The notes below the pieces were generated by a model. That model was not told the origin of the DNA, did not search any database, and saw nothing but the letters and a program-made list of their open reading frames with translations. Position numbers and translations under genes: made by a program. This document shows, one piece after another, positions 27,504 through 34,943 of a stretch of DNA of 64,000 bases (its first letter is position 1; every line of letters begins with the position of its first letter). The stretch covers positions 3,782,001 through 3,846,000 of the forward strand of contig NZ_CP032084.1 in NCBI RefSeq assembly GCF_003600685.1, in the 5' to 3' direction. The DNA is from Achromobacter sp. B7 (GTDB taxonomy: Bacteria > Pseudomonadota > Gammaproteobacteria > Burkholderiales > Burkholderiaceae_B).

Positions 27504-29171
27504 CTACCCCGGTGTCCCGCCCTGCCCCTCGCCCAGGCTTGCACTCAGCATCTCTCGCAGCTTGAACTTCTGGACCTTGCCCGTGGGCGTGGTCGGCAGT
27601 TGGTCCAGCACTTCCAGGCGTTCGGGAATGTACTGCCTGGTCACGCCGAAGCCTTTTAAGAACTGCACCAGATCCTGCAAGCTCAATGCCTGCCCGGGCT
27701 TGAGCGTTACCACCGCGCAGGCGCGTTCACCCAGGCGCGCGTCCGGATACGCCGCGATGGCCGCCATCTCCACAGCGGGATGCCGATACAGCAGCGACTC
27801 GATTTCAACCACGGGGATGTTCTCGCCGCCTCGGATGATCACGTCCTTGCTGCGCCCCGTAATGCGCAAGTAGCCGTCGGCGTCGATGCGGGCCATGTCG
27901 CCCGTATCGAACCAGCCGTCGGCGTCGGTGGCGTTCAACTGCGGCCGCTTCAGGTAGCCGCCAAAATTGGAGCATGACCGTAGCCAAAGCTGGCCTTCGA
28001 CGCCGGCGGGCAAGGCTGCGCCCGACGCGTCCCTGACTTTGATTTCAACGCCGGGCAGTGGCTTGCCGTCGGTCGTGCAGGCCCGCGTGTCGTCATCGTC
28101 CAGCAACGTCAACGTGACCGCGCCGTTTTCCGTCATCCCCCAGGCCGAGATGATTTTCGCGCCCAGCGCGCGAGTGGCCTGTTCGACAAGGGGGCCGGGG
28201 ATGGGCGCGCCCGCGCAAAGAAAGACGCGCAGCGTGGGCACCGTCAAGCCCGACTGCGCCACCTGACGTGCGATATCCGTCAGGAACGGCGTCGATGCCA
28301 TGCTGAACGTGACGCCCAGTTCGCGCATCAGCGCAACGGCTTTCTCGGCATTCCAGATATCCAGCGTGACGGCGCTCGCGCCCAGGTAGAACGGCATCAT
28401 CAAGCCGTACATAAAGCCGGTCTGGTGCGCCATAGGCGAGCCCATCAGCACAACATCGTCCGAGCCCAGGCGCAGCCGCTCGGCGTAAGCGGCGATGTTG
28501 GACAAGCAGGTGTTGGCGGTGTGCATGACGCCCTTGGGCTCGCCCGTGGTGCCAGACGTGTACATCAGTTGTGTGACATCATCCGGGCCGGGGCGAGACT
28601 GGGTCAGGATGCGTTCGGCATCCGGCTCGCGTTCCCATTCAGGCCCCGCCAGCAGCGCCTGGAAGCTGTCGGCGCCCTGGCCACCGACCACGATCACATG
28701 CTGTAGCGCTGGCAGATCCGCGCGCAAGCCGGCCACCATCTCCGGGTAGTCAAAGCCCCGAAACCGATGCGGCACGATCAGCACGCGCGCTTCGCCATGG
28801 CGCAGCATGAAAGAGAGCTCACGCTGCCGAAAAATATGCATCAGCGGATTCATCACCGCGCCGATGCGCGAGCAGGCCAGATACGTGACGACGAATTCCC
28901 AGCCATTGGGCAACTGGCACGCCACCACGTCGCCGCGCCCGACGCCCAGGCGCGCCAGCCCCACGGCAGCGCGGTCGGCCAGCGCCGCCATTTCGCGATA
29001 GGTGAATGTGCGCTGCGTGCCGGCGTCGGACTGCACGGCCGTCAATGCAACTTTGTCGGGATCCGCCGCCACGCATTTGTCCAGCAGGTCGTTGATGGTC
29101 ACGTCCCGCCACCAGCCGCGCGCGATGCTCAACGCCCGGCGCGGCGCAATCAATACGGCGTCAAATTCCAT
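27504..29171 (-). CDS. aliA: acyl-CoA ligase, probable cyclohexanecarboxylate-CoA ligase
   Basis: This 555-residue protein is an AMP-forming acyl-CoA synthetase. It has the P-loop QLMYTSGTTGEPKGVMHT, the ISAWGMTENG motif, the WFDTGDMARIDADGYL hinge region and the RSKDVIIRGGENI motif near the C-terminus. It would activate a carboxylic acid to its CoA thioester. Substrate assignment to cyclohexanecarboxylate rests on the neighbours (BadI- and BadH-like genes) and overall resemblance to AliA-type ligases, so it is inference. It is last in a four-gene minus-strand set, 40 bases after the dehydrogenase gene. Confidence 0.8.
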   Translation of the reverse strand: MEFDAVLIAPRRALSIARGWWRDVTINDLLDKCVAADPDKVALTAVQSDAGTQRTFTYREMAALADRAAVGLARLGVGRGDVVACQLPNGWEFVVTYLACSRIGAVMNPLMHIFRQRELSFMLRHGEARVLIVPHRFRGFDYPEMVAGLRADLPALQHVIVVGGQGADSFQALLAGPEWEREPDAERILTQSRPGPDDVTQLMYTSGTTGEPKGVMHTANTCLSNIAAYAERLRLGSDDVVLMGSPMAHQTGFMYGLMMPFYLGASAVTLDIWNAEKAVALMRELGVTFSMASTPFLTDIARQVAQSGLTVPTLRVFLCAGAPIPGPLVEQATRALGAKIISAWGMTENGAVTLTLLDDDDTRACTTDGKPLPGVEIKVRDASGAALPAGVEGQLWLRSCSNFGGYLKRPQLNATDADGWFDTGDMARIDADGYLRITGRSKDVIIRGGENIPVVEIESLLYRHPAVEMAAIAAYPDARLGERACAVVTLKPGQALSLQDLVQFLKGFGVTRQYIPERLEVLDQLPTTPTGKVQKFKLREMLSASLGEGQGGTPG

Positions 29172-29211
29172 GGATGCGTCTCCCAGAGAGGTTGCAAGGA
29201 ATGCGGGGATA

Positions 29212-30363
29212 TCAAGCGGCCACGGCGCGTCGACCCGCGCGCTCGCGAGCGATGATGATTTTCATGATTTGCGCGGTGCCGTCGCCGATCTGGAATCCCA
29301 GCACGTCGCGTAGCCGTTGCTCCATCAGCCCGTGGTCGTATCCGCCATGGCCGAACGTCAGCAGGCATTGATGCACCACGTCGTACGCCAGCTTCGGTGC
29401 CCACCATTTGCACATGGCGGCTTGCGCGCTGTGGGGCAGGTTGCGGTCCTTCAGCCACAAGGTCTGAAGGCACAGCAGCCGCGCCGCCTCAAGCTGGGTT
29501 TCGGCCTCGGCCAGCGGATGCGACACGCCCTGGAATGCGGTCAAGGGTTTGCCGAAGGCCTCGCGCTGGGCGGCATACGCCCACGTCTCATCCAGCGCTG
29601 CGCGCGCCACCGCCAGCACCTGTAGCCCGATCAGCGCGCGCGAATAATCAAAGCCCTGCATGACCTGGACAAAGCCGTGGCCTTCCTGCCCCAGCCGGTG
29701 GTCCGCCGGCACCCGCACGTTTTCGAAGAACAGCGAGCCACGTCCGATGGCGCGTTGCCCGTGGCAGTCAAAGCGGTTGCGCGTGATGCCGGGCAAGTCC
29801 ATCGGCACCAGCAAGGCCGTCACGCCATGCGCGCCCGATTCCACGGTGCCACTGCGGCCGAACACGATGGCGGCGTCCGCTTGGTCCGCAGCGGAGATGG
29901 ATGTTTTTTCACCGTTGACCACGTAGTGCCCGTCCACGCGCTCGACCCGCAGCCGCAGGTTGGCGGCATCCGAACCGCCGCGCGGCTCCGTCAAGGCAAT
30001 GGACAGCAACGCATCGCCCTGCGTCAGCCGGGTCAGCCACGGCGCGGCGACCTCGCGCTGGCCATGCTGCGCCAGGATCTGCCCATTCAACGAAGCCAGC
30101 AGATTGACGTAGGAAAAGCTCAAGTCGGCGCGCGCGATCTGCTCGTGGATGACGCCGGCCGCCATGCAGCCCAGGCCCTGTCCGCCACAATCCTCGGGCA
30201 ACTCGGGCGCGATGAACCCCAACTGCCCCATTTCGCGCATCAGGCCGCGATCCAGCACGCGGGTCCTGTCGCGCTCCAGGTAGCCGGGCGCCACGCGGCC
30301 GTCCGCGAATCGCCCCGCGTGCTCGGCCAAGACGGACAGGTCTTCGTCGATGTACGGATTCAT
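29212..30363 (-). CDS. aliB: acyl-CoA dehydrogenase, probable cyclohexanecarboxyl-CoA dehydrogenase
   Basis: This 383-residue flavoprotein of the acyl-CoA dehydrogenase family shows the N-terminal helical domain, the flavin-binding middle part with SIALTEPRGGSDAANL and GEKTSISAADQADAAIV, and the C-terminal domain with AYAAQREAFGKPLTAFQG and LTFGHGGYDHG. Near the C-terminus, GDGTAQIMK has Asp (about residue 361) at the position where medium-chain enzymes usually carry the catalytic Glu (EGT). Substitutions of this base are known in family branches acting on unusual acyl groups. The gene lies between the ligase and the BadI-like gene on the same strand. Confidence 0.82.
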   Translation of the reverse strand: MNPYIDEDLSVLAEHAGRFADGRVAPGYLERDRTRVLDRGLMREMGQLGFIAPELPEDCGGQGLGCMAAGVIHEQIARADLSFSYVNLLASLNGQILAQHGQREVAAPWLTRLTQGDALLSIALTEPRGGSDAANLRLRVERVDGHYVVNGEKTSISAADQADAAIVFGRSGTVESGAHGVTALLVPMDLPGITRNRFDCHGQRAIGRGSLFFENVRVPADHRLGQEGHGFVQVMQGFDYSRALIGLQVLAVARAALDETWAYAAQREAFGKPLTAFQGVSHPLAEAETQLEAARLLCLQTLWLKDRNLPHSAQAAMCKWWAPKLAYDVVHQCLLTFGHGGYDHGLMEQRLRDVLGFQIGDGTAQIMKIIIARERAGRRAVAA

Positions 30364-30405
30364 GTTGTCTCCTCCGGCGCGCCGGTCGTTGCGGCGCAGG
30401 CTCGG

Positions 30406-31188
30406 TTATTTCGCGTAGCGGCGGAAATCCGGTTTGCGCTTTTCCTGGAACGCGCGCACGCCCTCGCGGGATTCCTCGGTGTCGTAATAGAGTTTCAACG
30501 CGTACATGCCCATGCCGGCGATGCCCGCCTGATGCGCCGTGTCCATATTGAACGAGCGCTTGGCGATGGCGATGGCGGTAGGGCTTTTCTCCATGATCTC
30601 GGCGCACCACCTGGTCACTTCGTCGTCCAGTTGTTCGTGCGGCACGACGGCGTTGACCAGGCCCATGGCCAAGGCTTCCGAGGCCGGATAGCGTCGGCAC
30701 AGGTACCAGATCTCGCGCGCCTTCTTTTCGCCCACGACGCGCGCCAGGTACGCGGTGCCGTACCCCGGGTCCACCGACCCGACCTTCGGGCCCACCTGGC
30801 CGAACACGGCTTTATCGGACGCAATCGTGATGTCGCAAATGGTGCACAGCACGTTGCCGCCGCCGATGGCGTAGCCCTGGACGCGCGCGATCACCGGCTT
30901 GGGCACGTCGCGAATGGCGCTGTGCAGTTCTTCCATGGGCAGGCCGATGGTGCCGCGTCCGTCGTACTGGCCGGCGTGCGCGGATTGGTCGCCGCCGGTA
31001 CAGAACGCCTTGTCGCCCGCGCCCGCCAGCACGATGACGCCGATGTCGGGCGCGTAGCCGGCGCGGTTGATGGCGTGAATGAGTTCGTCGCAGGTGCGGC
31101 CACGAAACGCGTTCATCTTTTCGGGCCGGTTGATCGTGATCCAGGCGGCGCCATCGCGCACGTCGTAGAGAATGTCTTCGTAGTCCAT
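30406..31188 (-). CDS. badI: 2-ketocyclohexanecarboxyl-CoA hydrolase-like (BadI), crotonase family
   Basis: This 260-residue crotonase-fold protein has the CoA and oxyanion loops AFCTGGDQSAHAGQYDG and VQGYAIGGGNVLCTICDIT. The segment FGQVGPKVGSVDPGYGTAYL is typical of the MenB/BadI branch rather than of simple enoyl-CoA hydratases. BadI opens the ring of 2-ketocyclohexane-1-carboxyl-CoA to give pimelyl-CoA, and its length matches. The adjacent BadH-like dehydrogenase would supply its substrate. A MenB role is unlikely because no menaquinone gene is nearby. Confidence 0.85.
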   Translation of the reverse strand: MDYEDILYDVRDGAAWITINRPEKMNAFRGRTCDELIHAINRAGYAPDIGVIVLAGAGDKAFCTGGDQSAHAGQYDGRGTIGLPMEELHSAIRDVPKPVIARVQGYAIGGGNVLCTICDITIASDKAVFGQVGPKVGSVDPGYGTAYLARVVGEKKAREIWYLCRRYPASEALAMGLVNAVVPHEQLDDEVTRWCAEIMEKSPTAIAIAKRSFNMDTAHQAGIAGMGMYALKLYYDTEESREGVRAFQEKRKPDFRRYAK

Positions 31189-31230
31189 CTTGGCTCCTCA
31201 AGGGGCATGCGAAAGCGGTGTCGTCCGCCT

Positions 31231-31998
31231 TCAGCCGTTCATCGTCAAACCGCCCGACACGCTCAATACCTGCCCGGTGATGTAGGCGGCGTCATCGCTG
31301 GCAAAGAACAGGATCGCGCCGGGCAGGTCGTCCGGCTGGCCGATGCGGCCCAAGGGAATGGCGCGGGTAAAGGCCTCAAGCAATTTCTCGGGGTTGCCGG
31401 CGCCTTCCTTGTAATCGGCGAACAGCGCGGTGTCCGTCGGGCCCGGGCACACCACATTGACCGTGATGCCATGACGCGCGTGCTCGCGGGCGATGGTCTT
31501 GGAAAACGCCACCAAGCCGCCCTTGCACGCCGCGTACACCGCTTCGCCCGAAGACCCGACGCGCGCCGCGTCCGACGCGATGTTGACGATGCGCCCCGCC
31601 TTGCGCGCCGCCATGCCGGGCAGCACGGCGTGGTGCAAATGCAAGGCGCCCACCAGGTTGATGGCGATCAGCCGTTCCCATTGCGCGGGTTCCGTCTTGG
31701 TGAATGGCTTGAACACGTCCCACCCGGCGTTGTTGACCAGGATGTCGATGGGCCCCAGCACGGTTTCCGTTTCGGCGATGGCCGCGTCCACCTCGTGGCG
31801 CTGAGTAATGTCACAAGCGATGGCCAACGCGCGCCCGCCCGCCGCTTCGATCTTTTCGGCTACCCGCCGCGCATGCTCTTCGTTCAAGTCCAGCACGGCC
31901 ACGGCAGCGCCTTCCCTGGAGAAACGCGCGCAGGTCGCGCCCCCTATCCCCCCACCGCCGCCCGTTACCACAGCCGTCTTGCCTGCCAGTCTTTGCAT
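31231..31998 (-). CDS. badH: 2-hydroxycyclohexanecarboxyl-CoA dehydrogenase-like SDR (BadH)
   Basis: This 255-residue short-chain dehydrogenase has the NAD-binding glycine motif VVTGGGGGIGGATC at the N-terminus, Asp38 in VLDLNEE suggesting NAD preference, the NNAG motif, and the Ser-Tyr-Lys catalytic set around NIASDAARVGSSGEAVYAACKGG. BadH oxidises 2-hydroxycyclohexanecarboxyl-CoA to the keto form that BadI cleaves; the length and gene order fit. It is first in the minus-strand unit, and its start faces the regulator gene across the 26-bp palindrome. Confidence 0.85.
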   Translation of the reverse strand: MQRLAGKTAVVTGGGGGIGGATCARFSREGAAVAVLDLNEEHARRVAEKIEAAGGRALAIACDITQRHEVDAAIAETETVLGPIDILVNNAGWDVFKPFTKTEPAQWERLIAINLVGALHLHHAVLPGMAARKAGRIVNIASDAARVGSSGEAVYAACKGGLVAFSKTIAREHARHGITVNVVCPGPTDTALFADYKEGAGNPEKLLEAFTRAIPLGRIGQPDDLPGAILFFASDDAAYITGQVLSVSGGLTMNG

Positions 31999-32056
31999 GA
32001 TTTCCTCTGCGCGGGTTGCAGGCTTGGTATCCTTGCCAACGAATCAGGCCAAGCCC

Positions 32057-32082
32057 ATATACGTAAACATGTTGACGTATAT
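32057..32082. promoter_or_regulatory. 26-bp near-perfect palindrome, probable MarR/BadR operator
   Basis: Arms ATATACGT and ACGTATAT flank the inner palindrome AACATGTT, separated from it by one base on each side. Apart from those two linker bases, all 24 others pair. The site lies in the 133-bp gap between badH (minus) and the MarR gene (plus), the usual place for a dimeric MarR-type repressor to control both directions. Binding by this regulator is inference. Confidence 0.75.
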
Positions 32083-32131
32083 TAGAGACTTGGCGACGCC
32101 GCATCAAGTTGCGAAACACGGTACGAAGCTT

Positions 32132-32635
32132 ATGAAAAACCCTAATAAAAACACCGAAACTGCCAGAATGGAGTTAGCCAACCGGTTGTTCTTCCGGTTA
32201 TACCAATGCGCCAACATGCTGCATAAAACAGGTAGCCGAGCGGTGGAACACCTGGGGCTGACCACGCAGCAATGGGCGGTATTGGGCGCGTTATCGCGGC
32301 CAGAGGCGGCCGACGGAATGAGCGTGGGCGATCTGGCGCGCTACCTGATGGTCAGCCGCCAGAGCCTGTCGGGTTTGCTTGGCCGGATGGAGCGTGACGG
32401 CCATATCGGCAGTGCGCCGGATGGGCGCGACCGGCGCTCGCGCTTGATCACGATGACGCCATCCGGTCGCAAAGTGTGGGTGCACGACGCCGTTCCGCGC
32501 ATCCATGATTACTACGAAGACGCGCTGGCCGACTTCTCGGTTGGCGACCTGAGCCACACGCTGCACTATCTGTTGAAGCTGCTGGAGAACATGCAAGGCA
32601 TGGACAAGGACGCGCCGCAAGACGACGCGCCCTGA
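32132..32635 (+). CDS. badR: MarR family regulator (BadR-like)
   Basis: This 167-residue winged-helix regulator of the MarR family has the core TTQQWAVLGALSRPEAADGMSV (N-terminal recognition region), LARYLMVSRQSLSGLLGRME (recognition helix) and the wing DGRDRRSRLITMTPSG. BadR represses badHI and ali genes in Rhodopseudomonas and responds to a ring CoA intermediate; position opposite badH suggests the same here. I chose the ATG at 32132 (MKNPNKNTETARMEL). A longer form from 32069 would place its start inside the palindrome, so it is less likely. Confidence 0.82.
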   Translation: MKNPNKNTETARMELANRLFFRLYQCANMLHKTGSRAVEHLGLTTQQWAVLGALSRPEAADGMSVGDLARYLMVSRQSLSGLLGRMERDGHIGSAPDGRDRRSRLITMTPSGRKVWVHDAVPRIHDYYEDALADFSVGDLSHTLHYLLKLLENMQGMDKDAPQDDAP

Positions 32636-32649
32636 CCTTGCTCGCCTGA

Positions 32650-32982
32650 CTAGTGGCTGATCATCCAGGGCCTGGCGCCCGCGAAGGACTTCGCCCCGTC
32701 GGTGCTGGTTCGCGTCTTGCCGGACGCACGGCCGCCCGAGCAACACCCGCAGTTCATGCCATGGCCCGCGCGCGAGCTTCGCGGCTCGTTTGCGCTGCGT
32801 TCATTGACCGCACGCGCGCGGTTCACGGCGGACGACAAGGCCGAAATGGCCGGCGCGCCGCCGATGATGCGCGCGGACAACGCGCCGCATTGCGGGCACG
32901 CGGCCGGGTCGCGCCATTGCGCCAGCGGCCGCAACGCGGCAAAGTCGCCGCATCCGCCGCAGGAATAGTCATACATGGGCAT
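32650..32982 (-). CDS. fmdB: FmdB family zinc-ribbon protein
   Basis: This 110-residue protein opens MPMYDYSCGGCGDFAALRPL with CPQCGALS after it, the two CxxC knuckles of the FmdB zinc ribbon, and has IGGAPAIS beyond. The Cys/Gly-rich MNCGCCSGG near residue 75 is a second metal-ligand-like cluster. FmdB was named as a possible regulator of formamidase. Its start overlaps the fmdA stop by 14 bases, so the two genes are one unit. Confidence 0.88.
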   Translation of the reverse strand: MPMYDYSCGGCGDFAALRPLAQWRDPAACPQCGALSARIIGGAPAISALSSAVNRARAVNERSANEPRSSRAGHGMNCGCCSGGRASGKTRTSTDGAKSFAGARPWMISH

Positions 32983-34222
32983 CGCGGTTCTCCTGGCGGT
33001 CGCGTGACAGCGGCATGTCTACCCCGCCCCGGATATGTTTGATCGGCCCGGATGCCGAGGGCTGGATATCGAAGTCGAAGATCTCGGTGGGCAGCCACAG
33101 CGTGGCGCAGGAATTGGGGATGTCGACCACGCCGCTGATGTGGCCTTGCACGGGCGCGCAGCCCAGAAGCGAATAGGCCTGGGCGCCGGAATAGCCGAAT
33201 TTCTTCAGGTATTCGATGGCGTTCAGGCACGCCTGCCGGTACGCCACGTTCACGTCCAGGTAGTGCTGCTTGCCTTCTTCGTCCACCGAGATGCCTTCGA
33301 AGATCAGGTAGTCCTTGTAGGCCGGGGTGATGGGGCTGGGCTTGAAGATCGGGTTCTTGATGGCGTACTTTTCCATGCCGCCCTTGATGAGCGACACGCG
33401 CATGTGCACCCAGCCCGCCATTTCGATCGCGCCGCAGAACGTGATTTCGCCATCGCCCTGCGAGAAGTGCAGATCGCCGACCGACAAGCCGCCGCCGTCG
33501 ACGTACACCGGGAAGAACACGCGGGCGCCGCGCGACAAGTCCTTGATATCGCAGTTGCCGCCGTGCTCGCGCGGCGGCACGGTACGTGCGCCCTCGGCTG
33601 CTGCGCGGTCGCGGTCAGCACCTTGCAAAGCGCCCATGTGGGCCGTCTTGGGCGCGGGCGGGTTCGCCAGCGGCGGTACACGGTTGGGGTTGGTGTCGAT
33701 CAGCGCCTGTTCGCGCCGGTTCCACGTTTGCAGCAGCTTCTTGTCGGGCAGGCAACCGATCAGGCCCGGATGGATCAGGCCCGCGAAATTCACCCCGGGG
33801 ATATGGCGGGACGACGTGAACATGCCGTGAAAATCCCAGATGGATTTTTGCGCATGGGGGAAATGTTCGGTCAGGAAACCGCCCCCGTTATTGCGGCTGA
33901 AAAAGCCGTTGAACCCCCACAGGCTGTCGGGCTTGGCGCCGATATCCAGCAGGTCAACCACCAGCAAGTCACCGGGTTGCGCGCCTTCTACGCCCACCGG
34001 CCCCGACAGAAAGTGCACGGTGGACAGGTCCACATCGCGCACGTCGTCGGCGCTGTCGTCGTTCTTGATGGCGCCGCCGGTCCAGTCATAGGTTTCCAGC
34101 ACGAAGTCGTCGCCCGGCTTGACCCAGACGGCCATGGGGATATCGGGGTGCCACCGATTATGGATGTGCTTGTTTTCGTAAGGGGACTGGTCCAGGTCGA
34201 CCGTGATGAGGGGTGTCGTCAT
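32969..34222 (-). CDS. fmdA: formamidase (acetamidase/formamidase family)
   Basis: This 417-residue protein belongs to the acetamidase/formamidase family: PYENKHIHNRWHPDIPMAVW at the start, then SGPVGVEGAQPGDLLVVDLL, HPGLIGCLPDK, GGNCDIKDLSRGARVFFPVY and GDLHFSQGDGEITFCGAIE. It hydrolyses formamide to formate and ammonia in the cytoplasm, a nitrogen-scavenging step. Length and the following fmdB match the FmdA type. A GGAG-containing site lies upstream of the ATG. The 244-bp gap to the next gene (34223-34466) probably holds its promoter; I found no clear sigma-54 site there. Confidence 0.93.
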   Translation of the reverse strand: MTTPLITVDLDQSPYENKHIHNRWHPDIPMAVWVKPGDDFVLETYDWTGGAIKNDDSADDVRDVDLSTVHFLSGPVGVEGAQPGDLLVVDLLDIGAKPDSLWGFNGFFSRNNGGGFLTEHFPHAQKSIWDFHGMFTSSRHIPGVNFAGLIHPGLIGCLPDKKLLQTWNRREQALIDTNPNRVPPLANPPAPKTAHMGALQGADRDRAAAEGARTVPPREHGGNCDIKDLSRGARVFFPVYVDGGGLSVGDLHFSQGDGEITFCGAIEMAGWVHMRVSLIKGGMEKYAIKNPIFKPSPITPAYKDYLIFEGISVDEEGKQHYLDVNVAYRQACLNAIEYLKKFGYSGAQAYSLLGCAPVQGHISGVVDIPNSCATLWLPTEIFDFDIQPSASGPIKHIRGGVDMPLSRDRQENRDAHV

Positions 34223-34466
34223 TCTCTTTCATCTCCAACGTACGTGTTGATAAAACAGAACAGCAGCCAAGAAGGCGCCCGATCCCGTTGCGGGTCGGGT
34301 CATTTTGAAAAGGTGAACGGTGATCGATGTGCTGATTGATGGTAGACGCGTTCGGGCGATTCACCATACTGGTTTTCCATGCAGTGGCAGGCGTGCGGCG
34401 CACCATGCCACGGGGCATTTTTCGCACCAGTTATGATGCACACCACGTCATACCAAGGCTTTTCGC

Positions 34467-34835
34467 ATGGCAGCAACCCCCCGCCGGCCCCTGGCCGTTT
34501 TTTTGATCCTGACGGCATGCGCCGCCGGGTCCGCGCACGCGGACGACGCGTGTGTGTCGCGCGTCGACGAGCAACTGCGCTCGATCAAGCGCGCGCAGGA
34601 TGTGCAGCGCACGCGCGAAGCCGCCAACAATCTGCAATTGAACCGCGAGCTGTGCCAGGGTCGGCTGGACCTGCTGGATGCCCGCTATGCGTTGGTCGAT
34701 GATTTCGAGGCGTGCCGCCGCAACGGCACGACGTTCTCGGAGTCGGTCGTGCGCGACCTGACTCGCGCGTCGGACGAGTTGGCCGACGCAAAGGCGGCGT
34801 GGGTCCGCACCTGCGGCCGCCAGATGAAAGACTGA
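34467..34835 (+). CDS. small periplasmic hypothetical protein
   Basis: I do not recognise this 122-residue protein. It begins MAATPRRPLAVFLILTACAA with cleavage likely after SAHA, so it should be exported. The mature part is predicted to be all helical (VDEQLRSIKRAQDVQRTREA and VRDLTRASDELADAKAAW) and has four Cys residues that could pair as disulfides. It stands alone between fmdA (divergent) and the converging class V enzyme. No function can be given. Confidence 0.7.
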   Translation: MAATPRRPLAVFLILTACAAGSAHADDACVSRVDEQLRSIKRAQDVQRTREAANNLQLNRELCQGRLDLLDARYALVDDFEACRRNGTTFSESVVRDLTRASDELADAKAAWVRTCGRQMKD

Positions 34836-34943
34836 CCGCGGACCCACCGCAGAACAGACGGCAAGTGGGGGCGAAGGGCCGACCGGTCGGTCAATAAGCC
34901 CATTGGCCCTTGCCCTCCGTTGTCCCGCCGCCTTGCCGATCGC

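Noticed and set aside
34395..34440. Sigma-54-like site upstream of fmdA
   Set aside because: A TGGCA block exists on the minus strand, but the spacing to the next GC pair is off by one base.
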